Origin: Ichthyosporea sp. XGB-2017a
Taxonomy: Eukaryota > Opisthokonta > Ichthyosporea
Length of the DNA stretch: 45,035 nt
Reading direction: 5' to 3'
Assembly (NCBI GenBank): GCA_002811675.1
Contig: PDIM01000017.1
Span: 1-45,035, forward strand
Of the stretch, positions 14,301 through 19,937 are shown one piece after another. Position 1 is the first letter of the stretch, and every line of letters begins with the position of its first letter. Made by a program: the position numbers and the translations under genes. The notes beneath the pieces were generated by a model. It did not search any database. It saw nothing but the letters and a program-made list of their open reading frames with translations, and was not told the origin of the DNA.

Positions 14301-16023
14301 ACTTTTCATAAAGCTTTTGAACAAAGTCCAAATCTCTTCCATAAATTTCAGAATATTTCAGTTCTATATCGGCCTTCAGGTTCTGTCTCTTTACAATTTT
14401 ACGGAATGACTGCAATTCTTGAAGGGCAATATCAGCATTATTTACCTTTCGATAATGAAGGCTAATAAACTTTCGGAGATAATTTTCTAGCTCATCTACT
14501 TGCTTTACGAAGCTAAGGTAATTCATTTCAAAGTGCCCTTTTTTGCTCTCAAAATGGAAAACGTCTTTTCCCGAGGCTTTAAGTCTCAAAACGACATCTT
14601 CAAAAGTGGCAATCTGCTTTTTTACTCTTGGATAGTAGGCATGATTGGTTAAGTCTTGGAATTGTGTAGATGTACTTATCACCTCTAGAACCTGCCTAAT
14701 ACGAAAGCAAAACCTGTCTAACCTTCCAAAAAGCCTCGATTCATTCATTTCTAAAGACTTGCCCTTAATAGCTGTGTTCACCTTGTCTTTGGTTTGTCTA
14801 TAATAATCTTGATATTTTGCATAAAGATGTAAACACTGTTGAAGTTTCTTAACTAAGGTGCCGCTATCCTGCTCCCATATGTTATCATTTTCTTCGGTAA
14901 TGTAATGCAAGCAGTTGATGATCATTTGATTTGTTATTTTCATGAAAAGAACAGTGAGGCGCTCAATACCATAATACTTCGCTACATTATGCACCATCTT
15001 AATGTTTACCATAATGTTCGGAAGCGCCTGAACGGCAGTGACAGGAGTACCCGCATATAGTTCTTCTGTGGATTTTTTGATAATTTCAAGATACTTGACA
15101 TTGTCCTTAGCCTCGTTGAACCCGTCTGTTATTGCCCCGTCGATAACCTTCCATTTTTTCAATTGCTTTGATTTCGCAGAAACGAGTACAGCAAGAATGG
15201 TTTTGCATTCTTGACTTCTTAGTTGCTCTAGGATACTAGACAGATCCATAAACCTTTGCTTCCATATCTCCCATTCCGTGTTTGGTCCATGCGAAGGATC
15301 TATTTCCTTCTTACTTATATTGTCTTTTTGTAAAACGCCATCTATAACTCTAAACCAATCTTCAACGCACTTTTCAAATTGCGTTAATACATCAGGAGGC
15401 ACAGTTCGCGTCAGAGAAGTCTTTTGAATCTTAGAAAATGAAGTGCTCCCTGGAAGACGCAAAGTTATCTTTTTGTCATTAATACCCCCTACTGTATTTG
15501 TAATAGTAGTGGCAAACTTATCCGCATATTGGAGAAAATAATTTGATGAATCAGGACTACAGTTTCCCCACTTGTAATCTTTACGGAACATAGGCAAATA
15601 AATTGTTTCCAAGTTCATTTCAAAACTGCTCAACACTGGAGGCACGATTTCCCCACACATTACATTCTTTTCAAACCCCTCAACTGGAATGCCTTCAGTT
15701 TCAATGATTCGTATAAAATAAAAGCCTTTCCCTTCCGTAAATCTGATTTGATCTTGTCCATCTGATACACTAATAAGCTTGGTTTTTCCCGCTGCAGCCA
15801 ACTCAACATTCATTTCTTCAATAGACGTAGCTTCCTTGCACTGGAAGATTAGCATTCTTGGACCAATCTCCTGAAAAAAAGTATTGCAAAGCGTAATTAC
15901 ACTCTCTTGCATTATAAAATTTTCGACGATAGTAGCATAGTGACTTGAGGGAATCTCGCTTGTGTTCAAGCAGCTGAAAGCTTCCTGCAGCTTGGATATA
16001 ATCCACCAATGTCGTTCGTCCAT
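2350..16023 (-). CDS. Axonemal dynein heavy chain, DNAH5/DNAH8 (outer-arm gamma) class, AAA1 degenerate
   Basis: Motor subunit of a ciliary/flagellar dynein arm. One unbroken frame of 4,557 codons from an ATG, a normal length for the family. The class call rests on the pre-motor region (VQNLWMYMEAVF, then FPRFFFVSDPALLAML, about residues 1,500-1,650), which resembles DNAH5/DNAH8. Walker A sites: AAA1 GPPGTGKS (K1856), AAA2 GPTGCGKS (K2147), AAA3 GNGGVGKSS (K2472), AAA4 with arginine at the lysine position (R2833). The stalk follows: coiled coil about 3,050-3,150, a microtubule-binding domain about 3,200-3,290, return coil about 3,340-3,410. AAA5, AAA6 and a C-terminal domain of axonemal type (GVYLQGAAYDR near the end) complete the protein. 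The odd part is AAA1: the usual CFDEFNRI Walker B reads CFDAIQAV (D1902, A1903), and the sensor I loop also diverges. AAA1 normally drives motility, so this chain may bind but not hydrolyse ATP there. No intron is visible across 13.7 kb. Confidence 0.95.
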   Translation of the reverse strand: MDERHWWIISKLQEAFSCLNTSEIPSSHYATIVENFIMQESVITLCNTFFQEIGPRMLIFQCKEATSIEEMNVELAAAGKTKLISVSDGQDQIRFTEGKGFYFIRIIETEGIPVEGFEKNVMCGEIVPPVLSSFEMNLETIYLPMFRKDYKWGNCSPDSSNYFLQYADKFATTITNTVGGINDKKITLRLPGSTSFSKIQKTSLTRTVPPDVLTQFEKCVEDWFRVIDGVLQKDNISKKEIDPSHGPNTEWEIWKQRFMDLSSILEQLRSQECKTILAVLVSAKSKQLKKWKVIDGAITDGFNEAKDNVKYLEIIKKSTEELYAGTPVTAVQALPNIMVNIKMVHNVAKYYGIERLTVLFMKITNQMIINCLHYITEENDNIWEQDSGTLVKKLQQCLHLYAKYQDYYRQTKDKVNTAIKGKSLEMNESRLFGRLDRFCFRIRQVLEVISTSTQFQDLTNHAYYPRVKKQIATFEDVVLRLKASGKDVFHFESKKGHFEMNYLSFVKQVDELENYLRKFISLHYRKVNNADIALQELQSFRKIVKRQNLKADIELKYSEIYGRDLDFVQKLYEKFKDNPPVERNSGKISGYIRWSRHLLQRIETPMSAFKQFKTVTTTREGKKIIKVYNKVASALIEFETLWHNHWIHKLESLRLSLNSPLLVKNAKTHELTVNLDYNLLEITKEARGFYRLNMDVPSQAKHLLSQDCKLRSYHDQLTAMLKRFRNIRSMIEPNLGALLNGHLRNVYSKIEPGLSVLSWGLMNIDAYLYRALSSFKKLEALLESVNAVLVRDVWSSLKAISNCRLIIIPEESCSLEEFMNLQRESIPNTTKEISKRSDSIKNALQLIIKFISSDPQVVVTEATVDQFFMHYAHLLRLALINCVKNTLNELTQALMCCNRDELNSSDDREESSVCTPLLKVDVELNVPDFGIYPSLEKIRHCVSNTVSSVLSASSHIPIWYISTGNETIVKESFYPLVVDDPNIIKSIFALSGAVESWRSKVVDYLKDFSRFSHLWTLNMQTEYNKFLATHPSVQDFEEKIQAFVNVEADLMSIPICQNIGPLCICTESLKFALKAEISSWKAKYAQNLHTNAHKALEGYLEYIKNSTALLDNQVSSLDDLKKMMKILDEVQDKDLELDVLFNPVEDMYNLLSQYSVRLPHQEIEQANELRSKWKSLKNKVIRKDNELEAIKTRFRRELEKQIKAFTVDVIQFRNDFDANGPLALGLNPSAGIRRLKNFSRLYEDKVKDSLLFAEGENLFGIPVTSYPELQKTGEDLNLLNSLYGLYSKLVIFDTTVRDTLWEKADLFDLQKQVLIFEEEDKKLDRRVKEWEAGVDIKNYIKEYQETLPVLISLSSESIKNRHWLQVMNITGKSFNLDTNYFKLSHLLDADLLRFREDLNEITIAANREMEIEVMITQIEEDWTEQVLVFENFKGHGEITLSIGEVGKLLEMLEESQITIGTMLNSKYVAPLREEVTNWVSILGTVSDVIEQWLAVQNLWMYMEAVFDDEIISKELPQETERFIMIDKNWRRIMTKAHEVPNVIQCCYGNDALKHLLQHLSDQLELCQKSLVEYLHAKRQTFPRFFFVSDPALLAMLSNTDSLETVMPHLKSIYGNVTALLLDPDDRGNVIGVQSSEGDVMHFETTVKFDGKIERMMQDLLEEMRKTLQLRISRVGKDILGVDANVIALKNECQVALIGVQMHWTQMTENTFISARTDKKAFSNASKVMAMEIQELSDVLNGKDTTQLVTKLDTLKLESVIVAKIVQRDILDELSRKRTKDVIDFEWQKHCRHYYNKDKAKVIVHIANVRCSFNHEFLGSQRRIVVTPLTEKCILALTQTVKAFQAGVPFGPPGTGKSELVKDLGFTTGNYTVVFNCTEQIDHVVLGRMIKGIVQSGSWGCFDAIQAVKGSVLSVFAEQLKCIFAALKQYCNSCNFTDGQILQVNVKCAFFMTLNTGDKSDFSIPINLKCSFRGIAMVFPETEIIVRCRLGAFGFLDARTLAKKIFIFYKMCAEHLSQQFHYDFGLRAICYLVERVICFKQENAMQVIDAKSQAAVVKFLIRELNFPRLVQEDIFHFKTYLNDTFREQGNSSAPKVLKNMKFENAINRQIEETGLIAHSAWFKKVAELNIASNSRTGVAVVGPTGCGKSKCIETLIGGLNRIHNDGDSSHRMQKISPCSVSVGSLFGYFSPARDWVDGIVSSLWRKATKTKSTVTWFCFDGPTNREWMDHISSVLDEDGVLALNNGDRLQSAGQIKLIFETTNLVSASPAAVSRSAVIYIPENCLGWKPLIDAWLKTRRSIESGVIRDLCEANMGKLFVFHSTELNPVVSTCTTGIVKTFLKLLEAMLSESADFSEGLSHIQYQRIFFFAATWAFGGLLSGNDRVKFNDFVVEISKCFLVDELHSIYDFYLDETYEWETWQSKVPAPKSIEISNANMARFISTPHSVRIIHLLSLVHKAGGNTLLTGNGGVGKSSIIKNFLSVTKPNSTVSKGISFSGITTPCVFHNFLDSCVRRRQGHIYGADDGKKLNIFIDDISLVGSDESSGRPYTCEIVRQLIEDKGVYDLHNPGEWKHISECTVIAAMKRPIGGSNDISSRLKTQFAIFDIIEPNEDSLFNQTLMPLFLTFGDHDALPSVRGLSRKLISMSISILDSIRNNMLPTIANWFYEFDYHTIANVFWRVLRVPLGMWEDKLAIAKIFLHESMRVYTDRMDSSQDIKWVKNLLQKYITETLEISSDDLHNEKDLFGELCDPQDIHRKSLDIKRFENQEYREVEFSEITLLCNKYLSLYNEQNPLSRLNIVLFEDNIRYILRISRIINISNGHCILVGTSSNGRKSLATLAAYACDHVLYKLKGTRSYEVTDFMDELRVVYRLAGFSNKKVTFLLDYSEIIDMAILSIINDILIGNGSEIYTLFKQDEMEMLLNEMKPIIKNENPACLGNPGEFFLSRVRNNLHFVMSFPKGDGILRKTTRTFSGFISGCQLIMFSPWPVYALQNIAEKVLSETDHFELEEKERKKVTEYLVEAHSVVENACKEYHGKRGQDIRVTPKTYIVFLNQLVSLYTTKREKYNSQINMMEVGLEKLKTTKEELHNMEEQLKVYQTELAQADHVAENFIANVKGAALKLEREKSALLQLQIAVAPVISSLNAEDGFDVSIMSEEQVNQANIDLLNRCFSNVGMLSKTDVDFLRSNADPPPQIKLVMDMILVILRKPLEPVCLPVDTSQELLKIEDSWNIAVQVMGDTWFLDSLINYSMEALDREIVELLEPYLGIDELTVSSVRKISEFCAVLLEFVLVLKRTWDAKLESHRPTACETASEQDLTNDAQKEIINSVNMPLAESKVSFRSEDDDIANVSAKMKEISVNITKCTEELDTFQAQYDKALSERQTIYEKKRNYETRLQSAKSLLHSLQTAKNKWITQSELYSSLLPSTLGNSLISSAFLCFCGPFNAVFREKLENDFLNICLKLKIKVKENISLVDFLVDKNTIKGWTADSLSSDRLSVENACIVTLNNDKWPLLLDPQGRGVEWIIKKETPRGLVVAKHSAETFRSQLEVCAFKGHALLIVDADPKRLWENPHIKALLLTSTPSTRLGGKLSKFLLGEKEIDCHHNFRFYMATKLNNPYIPEEFATHANIVNFIVTRESLIEHLLNNVVNHEKPDLEVERKQVQANLNALAKQAEDLEQHALGLLVGAGESFAENEDLIESLTVSKEKLVATYNTLSYTEANEREIQNSVQEYIPIAVRGAVVYEAVSEMGSVNNMYSTSLDQYLRIFHHAVETAERSPLISKRIDNIIECLTYIVYVIVSRGLYEVDKPVFLMLLSSKIARTKGDMSQEEYEFLLKGGQNQDLKSGPRKPSDWVTEETWKNIIALSHFERFHDVPTRMARYEHSWKEIIDSDTPENCVLPDGLHERLNKLQKFMILRALRTDRFQIILKLYVRDTLGKQYVQPIPLKPEAALTLCNKMCPLLAILTEESSDPVPMLEGIAKSMKKEVATVSLGSKQNNKCMVLVKEGMKNGTWVILQNAEHAIDTLLEIEKLLEGPSDSIHENFRLFILSAQTPRFPISLLHVCVRLVIEPSYHLNDCMKRCLMWVGSDKIIASKNPAWVPFLYSLCFLHSVIRSRRKFQDYGWCNRYQWGTSDLESAYMFALRQFESAATAKTTISFSSIKYAISEVVYGGRITDPYDQRILTLFVDKWIGAHSCNLKFEFEKGYQIPSIVFQDNLKFEGLLSTVNSLPLVESPEVYGLTSAAEARYRKRDAEYIFEKLSFISTKNGPEGDENCGTVEQILELIGDLKQRLPKEFHREHVAERMKKIGSLSPFGSFILREIESMRQLLALMKATLADCKSALKGGMITTEDLGDAISALSENKVPNEWTKKLWGITSFSLSAWFVDINARCDQLWNCLHKERPSSFSLGNFFSPKGLLTVVKQEALRFHTQWSMESLAINSEVTSRDRDHVREAPNEGIFIHGVYLQGAAYDRTKGQITKSTIRSIHVLPVVHLWAAPNADEAKPRERNTFSCPVYKYQTSRQYCNFVMEIDVKTEGETSKWIARGVACSLKVY

Positions 16024-16804
16024 TGCTCAACTTGTTTACTGAAATCACAAACTGAAGCTTTATGCACAATCGCTTGATTCAAGACTAGAATAATAAAAAT
16101 AACCTCATTTCATAGACTCACACAAACTTCAAACCTCCCCTTTAGCTCTCTTGGCTCCGTACGGCAACTTCTTTGTTACAAGCGCTCTAATGAATGAAGA
16201 AGATAATTCCTTGCTCTTTACGTTAATCAGTTGTGTCTGTCAAATGTAATAATCCAGAAGTGCGTGTGAGAGAGGTGCGAGGGCAGTAGTCATTTCATTC
16301 TCCTAACAGGCAGAGTCCCTGATACTACCCAGCCAGTCACTATAATGCTTGGACAATGGACTCTCTCTCTCTCTCTCTGTGCAAGAAATAAACTTTTTGG
16401 CAATGAAAGGTGATTATTATGGCACTATAAATAACCAGCCACCCATCCCTATCATGAATCATGAATAGTCCCGGGGGAATATATATTCATCCACTCCACA
16501 GCCCTTACCGTAACCCTAGTTAACCCCAGTCTCTATGGCAACACTATAACAGTATCATCCCCTAATCACCCCATTAGGTCGGCCCTCGGCGGGGCGCCTC
16601 GTCACTCGGGGACGGCAGCTGACTGCTGATCCTCCTCCTCCAGTCCTCCTCGTGTAGCTGCACGAAAACACAGCCCCCCCCCTGTAAACACAACACTCCC
16701 CCCACCCCCCCCCGTCTAGGCCAATGTCCAAATTGCCAATCTACCTCCACAATAGAGTAGAGAGGAAGGAAGATTCAAGGGTGGGACATATCAGCAACTT
16801 GGTT
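16024..16804. promoter_or_regulatory. Divergent promoter region of dynein (-) and RWDD1 (+)
   Basis: These 781 bp separate two genes that point away from each other, so both promoters probably lie here. It contains a (CT)9 tract at 16361-16378 and long C-runs around 16673-16712. I cannot name a specific binding site. Confidence 0.55.
16361..16378. repeat. (CT)9 microsatellite
   Basis: Perfect CT dinucleotide repeat of 18 bases in the divergent promoter region upstream of the dynein gene and RWDD1. Confidence 0.95.
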
Positions 16805-17732
16805 ATGTGTGATTATAAAGAGGAGCAGGACAATGAGGTGGAAGCCCTCCAGTCCATGTACCCGGAAGAGTTTACGGGTTGGTATTCACATTTCTCTGTC
16901 TGCAAACACTACACACTTAACATATTTACTAATGAATTTATGATTTGCTTGGAAATTTAGTTATAGAAACTTCTCCATTTTACCAATTTTCAATTAGCAT
17001 AAAGCCCGACCCCCACAATAGTGATTTCTTTCAAGATCTAGCGGTCTGCCTAAACGTAGCGTACAAAGAGCAGTACCCGGAGGAAAAGCCGGAGATTAAG
17101 ATAGTGGGTGAGGGTGAGATAACGGAAGAAAATATAGAAGAGCTAGAGGCTTTAATAGAAGAGCAGGTGTGTATTTTGTGTCGTCATTGTCAATCTCTTT
17201 GGAAATAAGTACATAACACAGGGCACATTTTGACTAAAGCAATGAGGTACTTTTTTTTTTTGCTGTGCTGTAAATTGCTGGTTTGTCGGGTGGGTAGATG
17301 GAAATGAACTTGGGTATGGTGATGGTTTTCACAATTGTTTCTTGTGTGACGGAATGGCTAGAAGAGCTTGCAAAGAAAATCAAAGACGAAATTGAAGAAG
17401 AGGAAAAGCGTCTCGCGGATGAAAGAGATATGGCCAGACAAAGGGAAGAAACGCCTCAATTTTTTGGAACTGCCTTGACGAAAGAAAATTTCCTGGAATG
17501 GAGAGAAAAGTTTGAAAGGGAATTGAAGGCGGCGGACAAAGGCAACAAAACGGGTAAAGGTGGAAAGGGAGCGGCAGAAACGGGAAAAGGGAAACTTACT
17601 GGGAGACAGCTGTTTGAAGGGGACGTAACTATGAAAGACTCTGACAACGCATTTTGGGAAGAAGGGGATGTGGATGTTGATGAGTCTTTATTTGAGGAAG
17701 ATCTTAGCAACCTTGAAATAGAGGGCGAATAG
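16805..17732 (+). CDS. RWDD1: RWD-domain, DRG-binding protein (RWDD1/Gir2/DFRP2 type), 3 exons
   Basis: Predicted partner and stabiliser of a DRG-family GTPase, linked to translation in other eukaryotes. My model is 16805-16877, 16961-17166 and 17298-17732, encoding 237 residues. Both introns (83 and 131 nt) keep the frame and restore the family order. The first donor is the non-standard GTTGGT and the first intron holds a TACTAAT branch-point-like sequence about 30 nt from its end. The start at MCDYKEEQ is chosen because family members begin almost directly at the RWD domain; the frame is open further upstream to an ATG at 16724, but that stretch looks like leader. After the RWD domain (about 1-95) come NLGMVMVFTIVS, a charged coiled coil, and the DFRP C-terminal segment with KLTGRQLFE and an acidic tail (VDESLFEEDL). 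An AATAAA follows the stop by about 68 bases. It ends tail-to-tail with the TTLL gene, 177 bp away. Confidence 0.92.
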
Positions 17733-17799
17733 TAGTGAGTAGACATGCTTCTGTTCCTTTGTCTTTTCATCACCCATTTAAGACAATTAATTTAATCAA

Positions 17800-17805
17800 A
17801 ATAAA
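17800..17805 (+). terminator. Candidate poly(A) signal of RWDD1
   Basis: AATAAA 68 bases after the RWDD1 stop codon, in the 177-bp convergent gap before the TTLL2-like gene. Confidence 0.55.
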
Positions 17806-17909
17806 GAAGTTCTAGAGTGTCTTTTGGTTTGTCGAATGTGAAAATAAGTGGTGTAAAACCGTGATTCCTAGTGACGTCTTGTGTACTTATTTACAAGTGC
17901 TTAATTTAA

Positions 17910-19391
17910 TTACTTTGAACCTCCACAAATGCGTTTGTGAGTTGCTTTTAGTTGAGACTTTGCTGCTGTATTGGCCGATTTGCCCTGCTTGCGGCGGTCA
18001 GAGACCGCACGAAGTATGGCTTTAAAGTCAATTTTTGGAGAGTGAATAGAGGCTTTATGGGTTGCCTCGTTAAAAGGAAATATGTGAACGAAATCCCCAC
18101 TACAACCGCGAGGATAAGGTCGATACACTTGGCCCTTTTTCTTTGCACTTGAGTTTTTCAAACCTTGCATATTGCATTTTTTCTCTCTTCGTTTGTAAAT
18201 TCTTTCTTCGGTATCTCTTTTCCCTTCGGCTATACAATAAGCGTGATAGCATGTGCTTATTTCTCTGGGCTTTCTAAAGTCACAGTCTCTATCGTGTCCA
18301 TACATGGGTATATCATCTGCCACTGTTTCAGGAGGTTTCAAATGGTTTAAAAGACATTCAGGGCTCTCTTCCAGTTCGAATTGATGTTTTTTCTCAAACT
18401 TGAGTAAATCAAGCAAATCGCTAATTAGAGGCTTTTTTACTTTGTTGTCTGTGTGACAATTGGAGCTGAGGGATGGGGAGAAATTCACTTCTAGTAGCCA
18501 TGGCTTGAGCTTAGAGTCGATAAGAATATCAAATCCATAGAGCTCGAAGCAATTATCAGTCTCCGGAACATGGTCTGCTTGTATAATAAGGGTCAAAATA
18601 ATTATATCTACTACCTTTTTCCACACATCCTCAAAATTAAGCTTGTTAGATTGAAAATAAGCTTTAAGCTGGTCGAAACTCCATTTACTTCCTGGACCAA
18701 TTTTGTTGACCCCCGCCTGTGAGTTCATCTTGTTGATAGAAGTGTTTGTCAAATGAGAATACACGTTGGAAAGTGCGTTCATGTCATATTTGTCAGTGCT
18801 AAACCGTGCAAGGCCATTTTTATAAACAAACACATTGAGTGGGTGAAAGCTTGTAACTAGAACATAGATTCTTAGGTCAAACTTATGGCCACCAATCAGC
18901 AAAGGATGGCTTATGTACCGCTGTGCCACGCATGGTCCATCATAACACAAATCCTTCAAATCCTTGAAAACAAATATACCAATACCCCTTGCCTTGTCCA
19001 CGGGCTTGCATATGTAGGCAACATTTTTCTTTTTCTCATTGTTATCACTGTATTGGGCCACAAATTTTGTGTACTCGTTCGGAAGAATAAAAGCTTCAGG
19101 AAGAAAGTTATAAATAGAGCCGAATGTCATAAGGAGTCTTCGAACGTGTCGGCATAGGCTGTCTTTCCTGGTGATTTCACAGGTCCCAGGAAAGTGATTT
19201 AGTTTCTGATGCGTGTCTGACTGCGTAATTTCAGTCCGGCGAAAGCGTGAATTCTTCCACCATAGATTCCAATGTCCGTCTTCGTGCTGATAAGTGTGCT
19301 CAACCCAGCCCTTTTCCAGAAATACCTGGCGCACTGTACCTGGTCCAGTTTCACTCATCTTGAACACCCATGCTGAAGACTTGGGCTCCAT
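17910..19391 (-). CDS. TTLL2: Tubulin-tyrosine-ligase-like protein, TTLL2-like (probable tubulin polyglutamylase)
   Basis: ATP-grasp enzyme that would ligate amino acids, probably glutamate, to tubulin tails in the axoneme or basal body. The family is clear from WNLWWKNSRFR, NHFPGTCEITRKD (about 65-77), the ATP-binding KPVDKARGIGIF (about 127-138), KFDLRIYVLVTSF (about 169), SHLTNTSINK, and the metal-binding LYGFDILID / LLEVNFSP segment (about 280-303). The order and spacing match TTLL2. The frame is open 18 codons upstream of the first ATG but opens at TTG, so I start at 19391 (493 residues), which already covers the full domain. A CAG/GTGAGA donor-like site near 19485 and a CCAG just before the ATG hint at a 5'UTR intron. 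The basic, poorly conserved tail (about residues 390-493) resembles microtubule-binding tails of TTLLs. TTLL2 activity is inferred from family members, not shown here. Confidence 0.9.
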   Translation of the reverse strand: MEPKSSAWVFKMSETGPGTVRQVFLEKGWVEHTYQHEDGHWNLWWKNSRFRRTEITQSDTHQKLNHFPGTCEITRKDSLCRHVRRLLMTFGSIYNFLPEAFILPNEYTKFVAQYSDNNEKKKNVAYICKPVDKARGIGIFVFKDLKDLCYDGPCVAQRYISHPLLIGGHKFDLRIYVLVTSFHPLNVFVYKNGLARFSTDKYDMNALSNVYSHLTNTSINKMNSQAGVNKIGPGSKWSFDQLKAYFQSNKLNFEDVWKKVVDIIILTLIIQADHVPETDNCFELYGFDILIDSKLKPWLLEVNFSPSLSSNCHTDNKVKKPLISDLLDLLKFEKKHQFELEESPECLLNHLKPPETVADDIPMYGHDRDCDFRKPREISTCYHAYCIAEGKRDTEERIYKRREKKCNMQGLKNSSAKKKGQVYRPYPRGCSGDFVHIFPFNEATHKASIHSPKIDFKAILRAVSDRRKQGKSANTAAKSQLKATHKRICGGSK

Positions 19392-19937
19392 GCTGGATTC
19401 AGAGGCCAGAGCACGTGCAAGCCGCAAAGTAGAGTAGATTATCAAAATAGGAAAAGAAAATTAAACTTGGAAAGAAAAAAATCTCACCTGACTTGAACAA
19501 GTATAAAGATACAGGCGAAATTGAAGAAAGCAAAGCAGGCTTGACCTTTCCTCCAAGCTATAACCAAAGTAGATAGAAGGAAATATATCCCTTGAAGAAA
19601 CAGCAGAGCGAGAGGATTACCAATTGATAGCACTGCTCTTAGCACATAAAACAAAAAGAACCATTAACCAGGAGTTATCGTACCTTATCTAGCTAAGGAC
19701 AAAAAAAAAATGTAAAACAAAGTCGGAAACTTTTTGGTTCTGGCACAATGGGTATTTTTATAGTAAGAAATTGTAATAGACAAACTCTATGTTGACAAAA
19801 AGTAATAATATAAATAGAAATTCTTTTTGTAATAATTTGAAACCTTTTGAACAGTAAAACAAGTAGCCTGCAGTAAAAGTATGCACTTGTGTTCAGCTTC
19901 TTGCTCGAATGTTTCATGCGTTATATAACTGTGTATT
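19392..19937. other. Spacer between TTC39 and TTLL2
   Basis: AT-rich 546-bp gap between two minus-strand genes. It should hold the TTC39 3' untranslated region and the promoter and leader of the TTL-like gene, with a possible leader intron from about 19485 to 19392. I find no other coding potential. Confidence 0.5.

Noticed and set aside
16724-16804. Longer RWDD1 start adding 27 residues
   Set aside because: The family begins at the RWD domain, and the extra residues look like untranslated leader; MCDYKEEQ at 16805 fits better.
19392-19560. A coding 5' exon for the TTL-like gene
   Set aside because: A donor-like GTGAGA exists near 19485, but no in-frame ATG exon could be built, and the domain is complete without it; a leader intron is enough.
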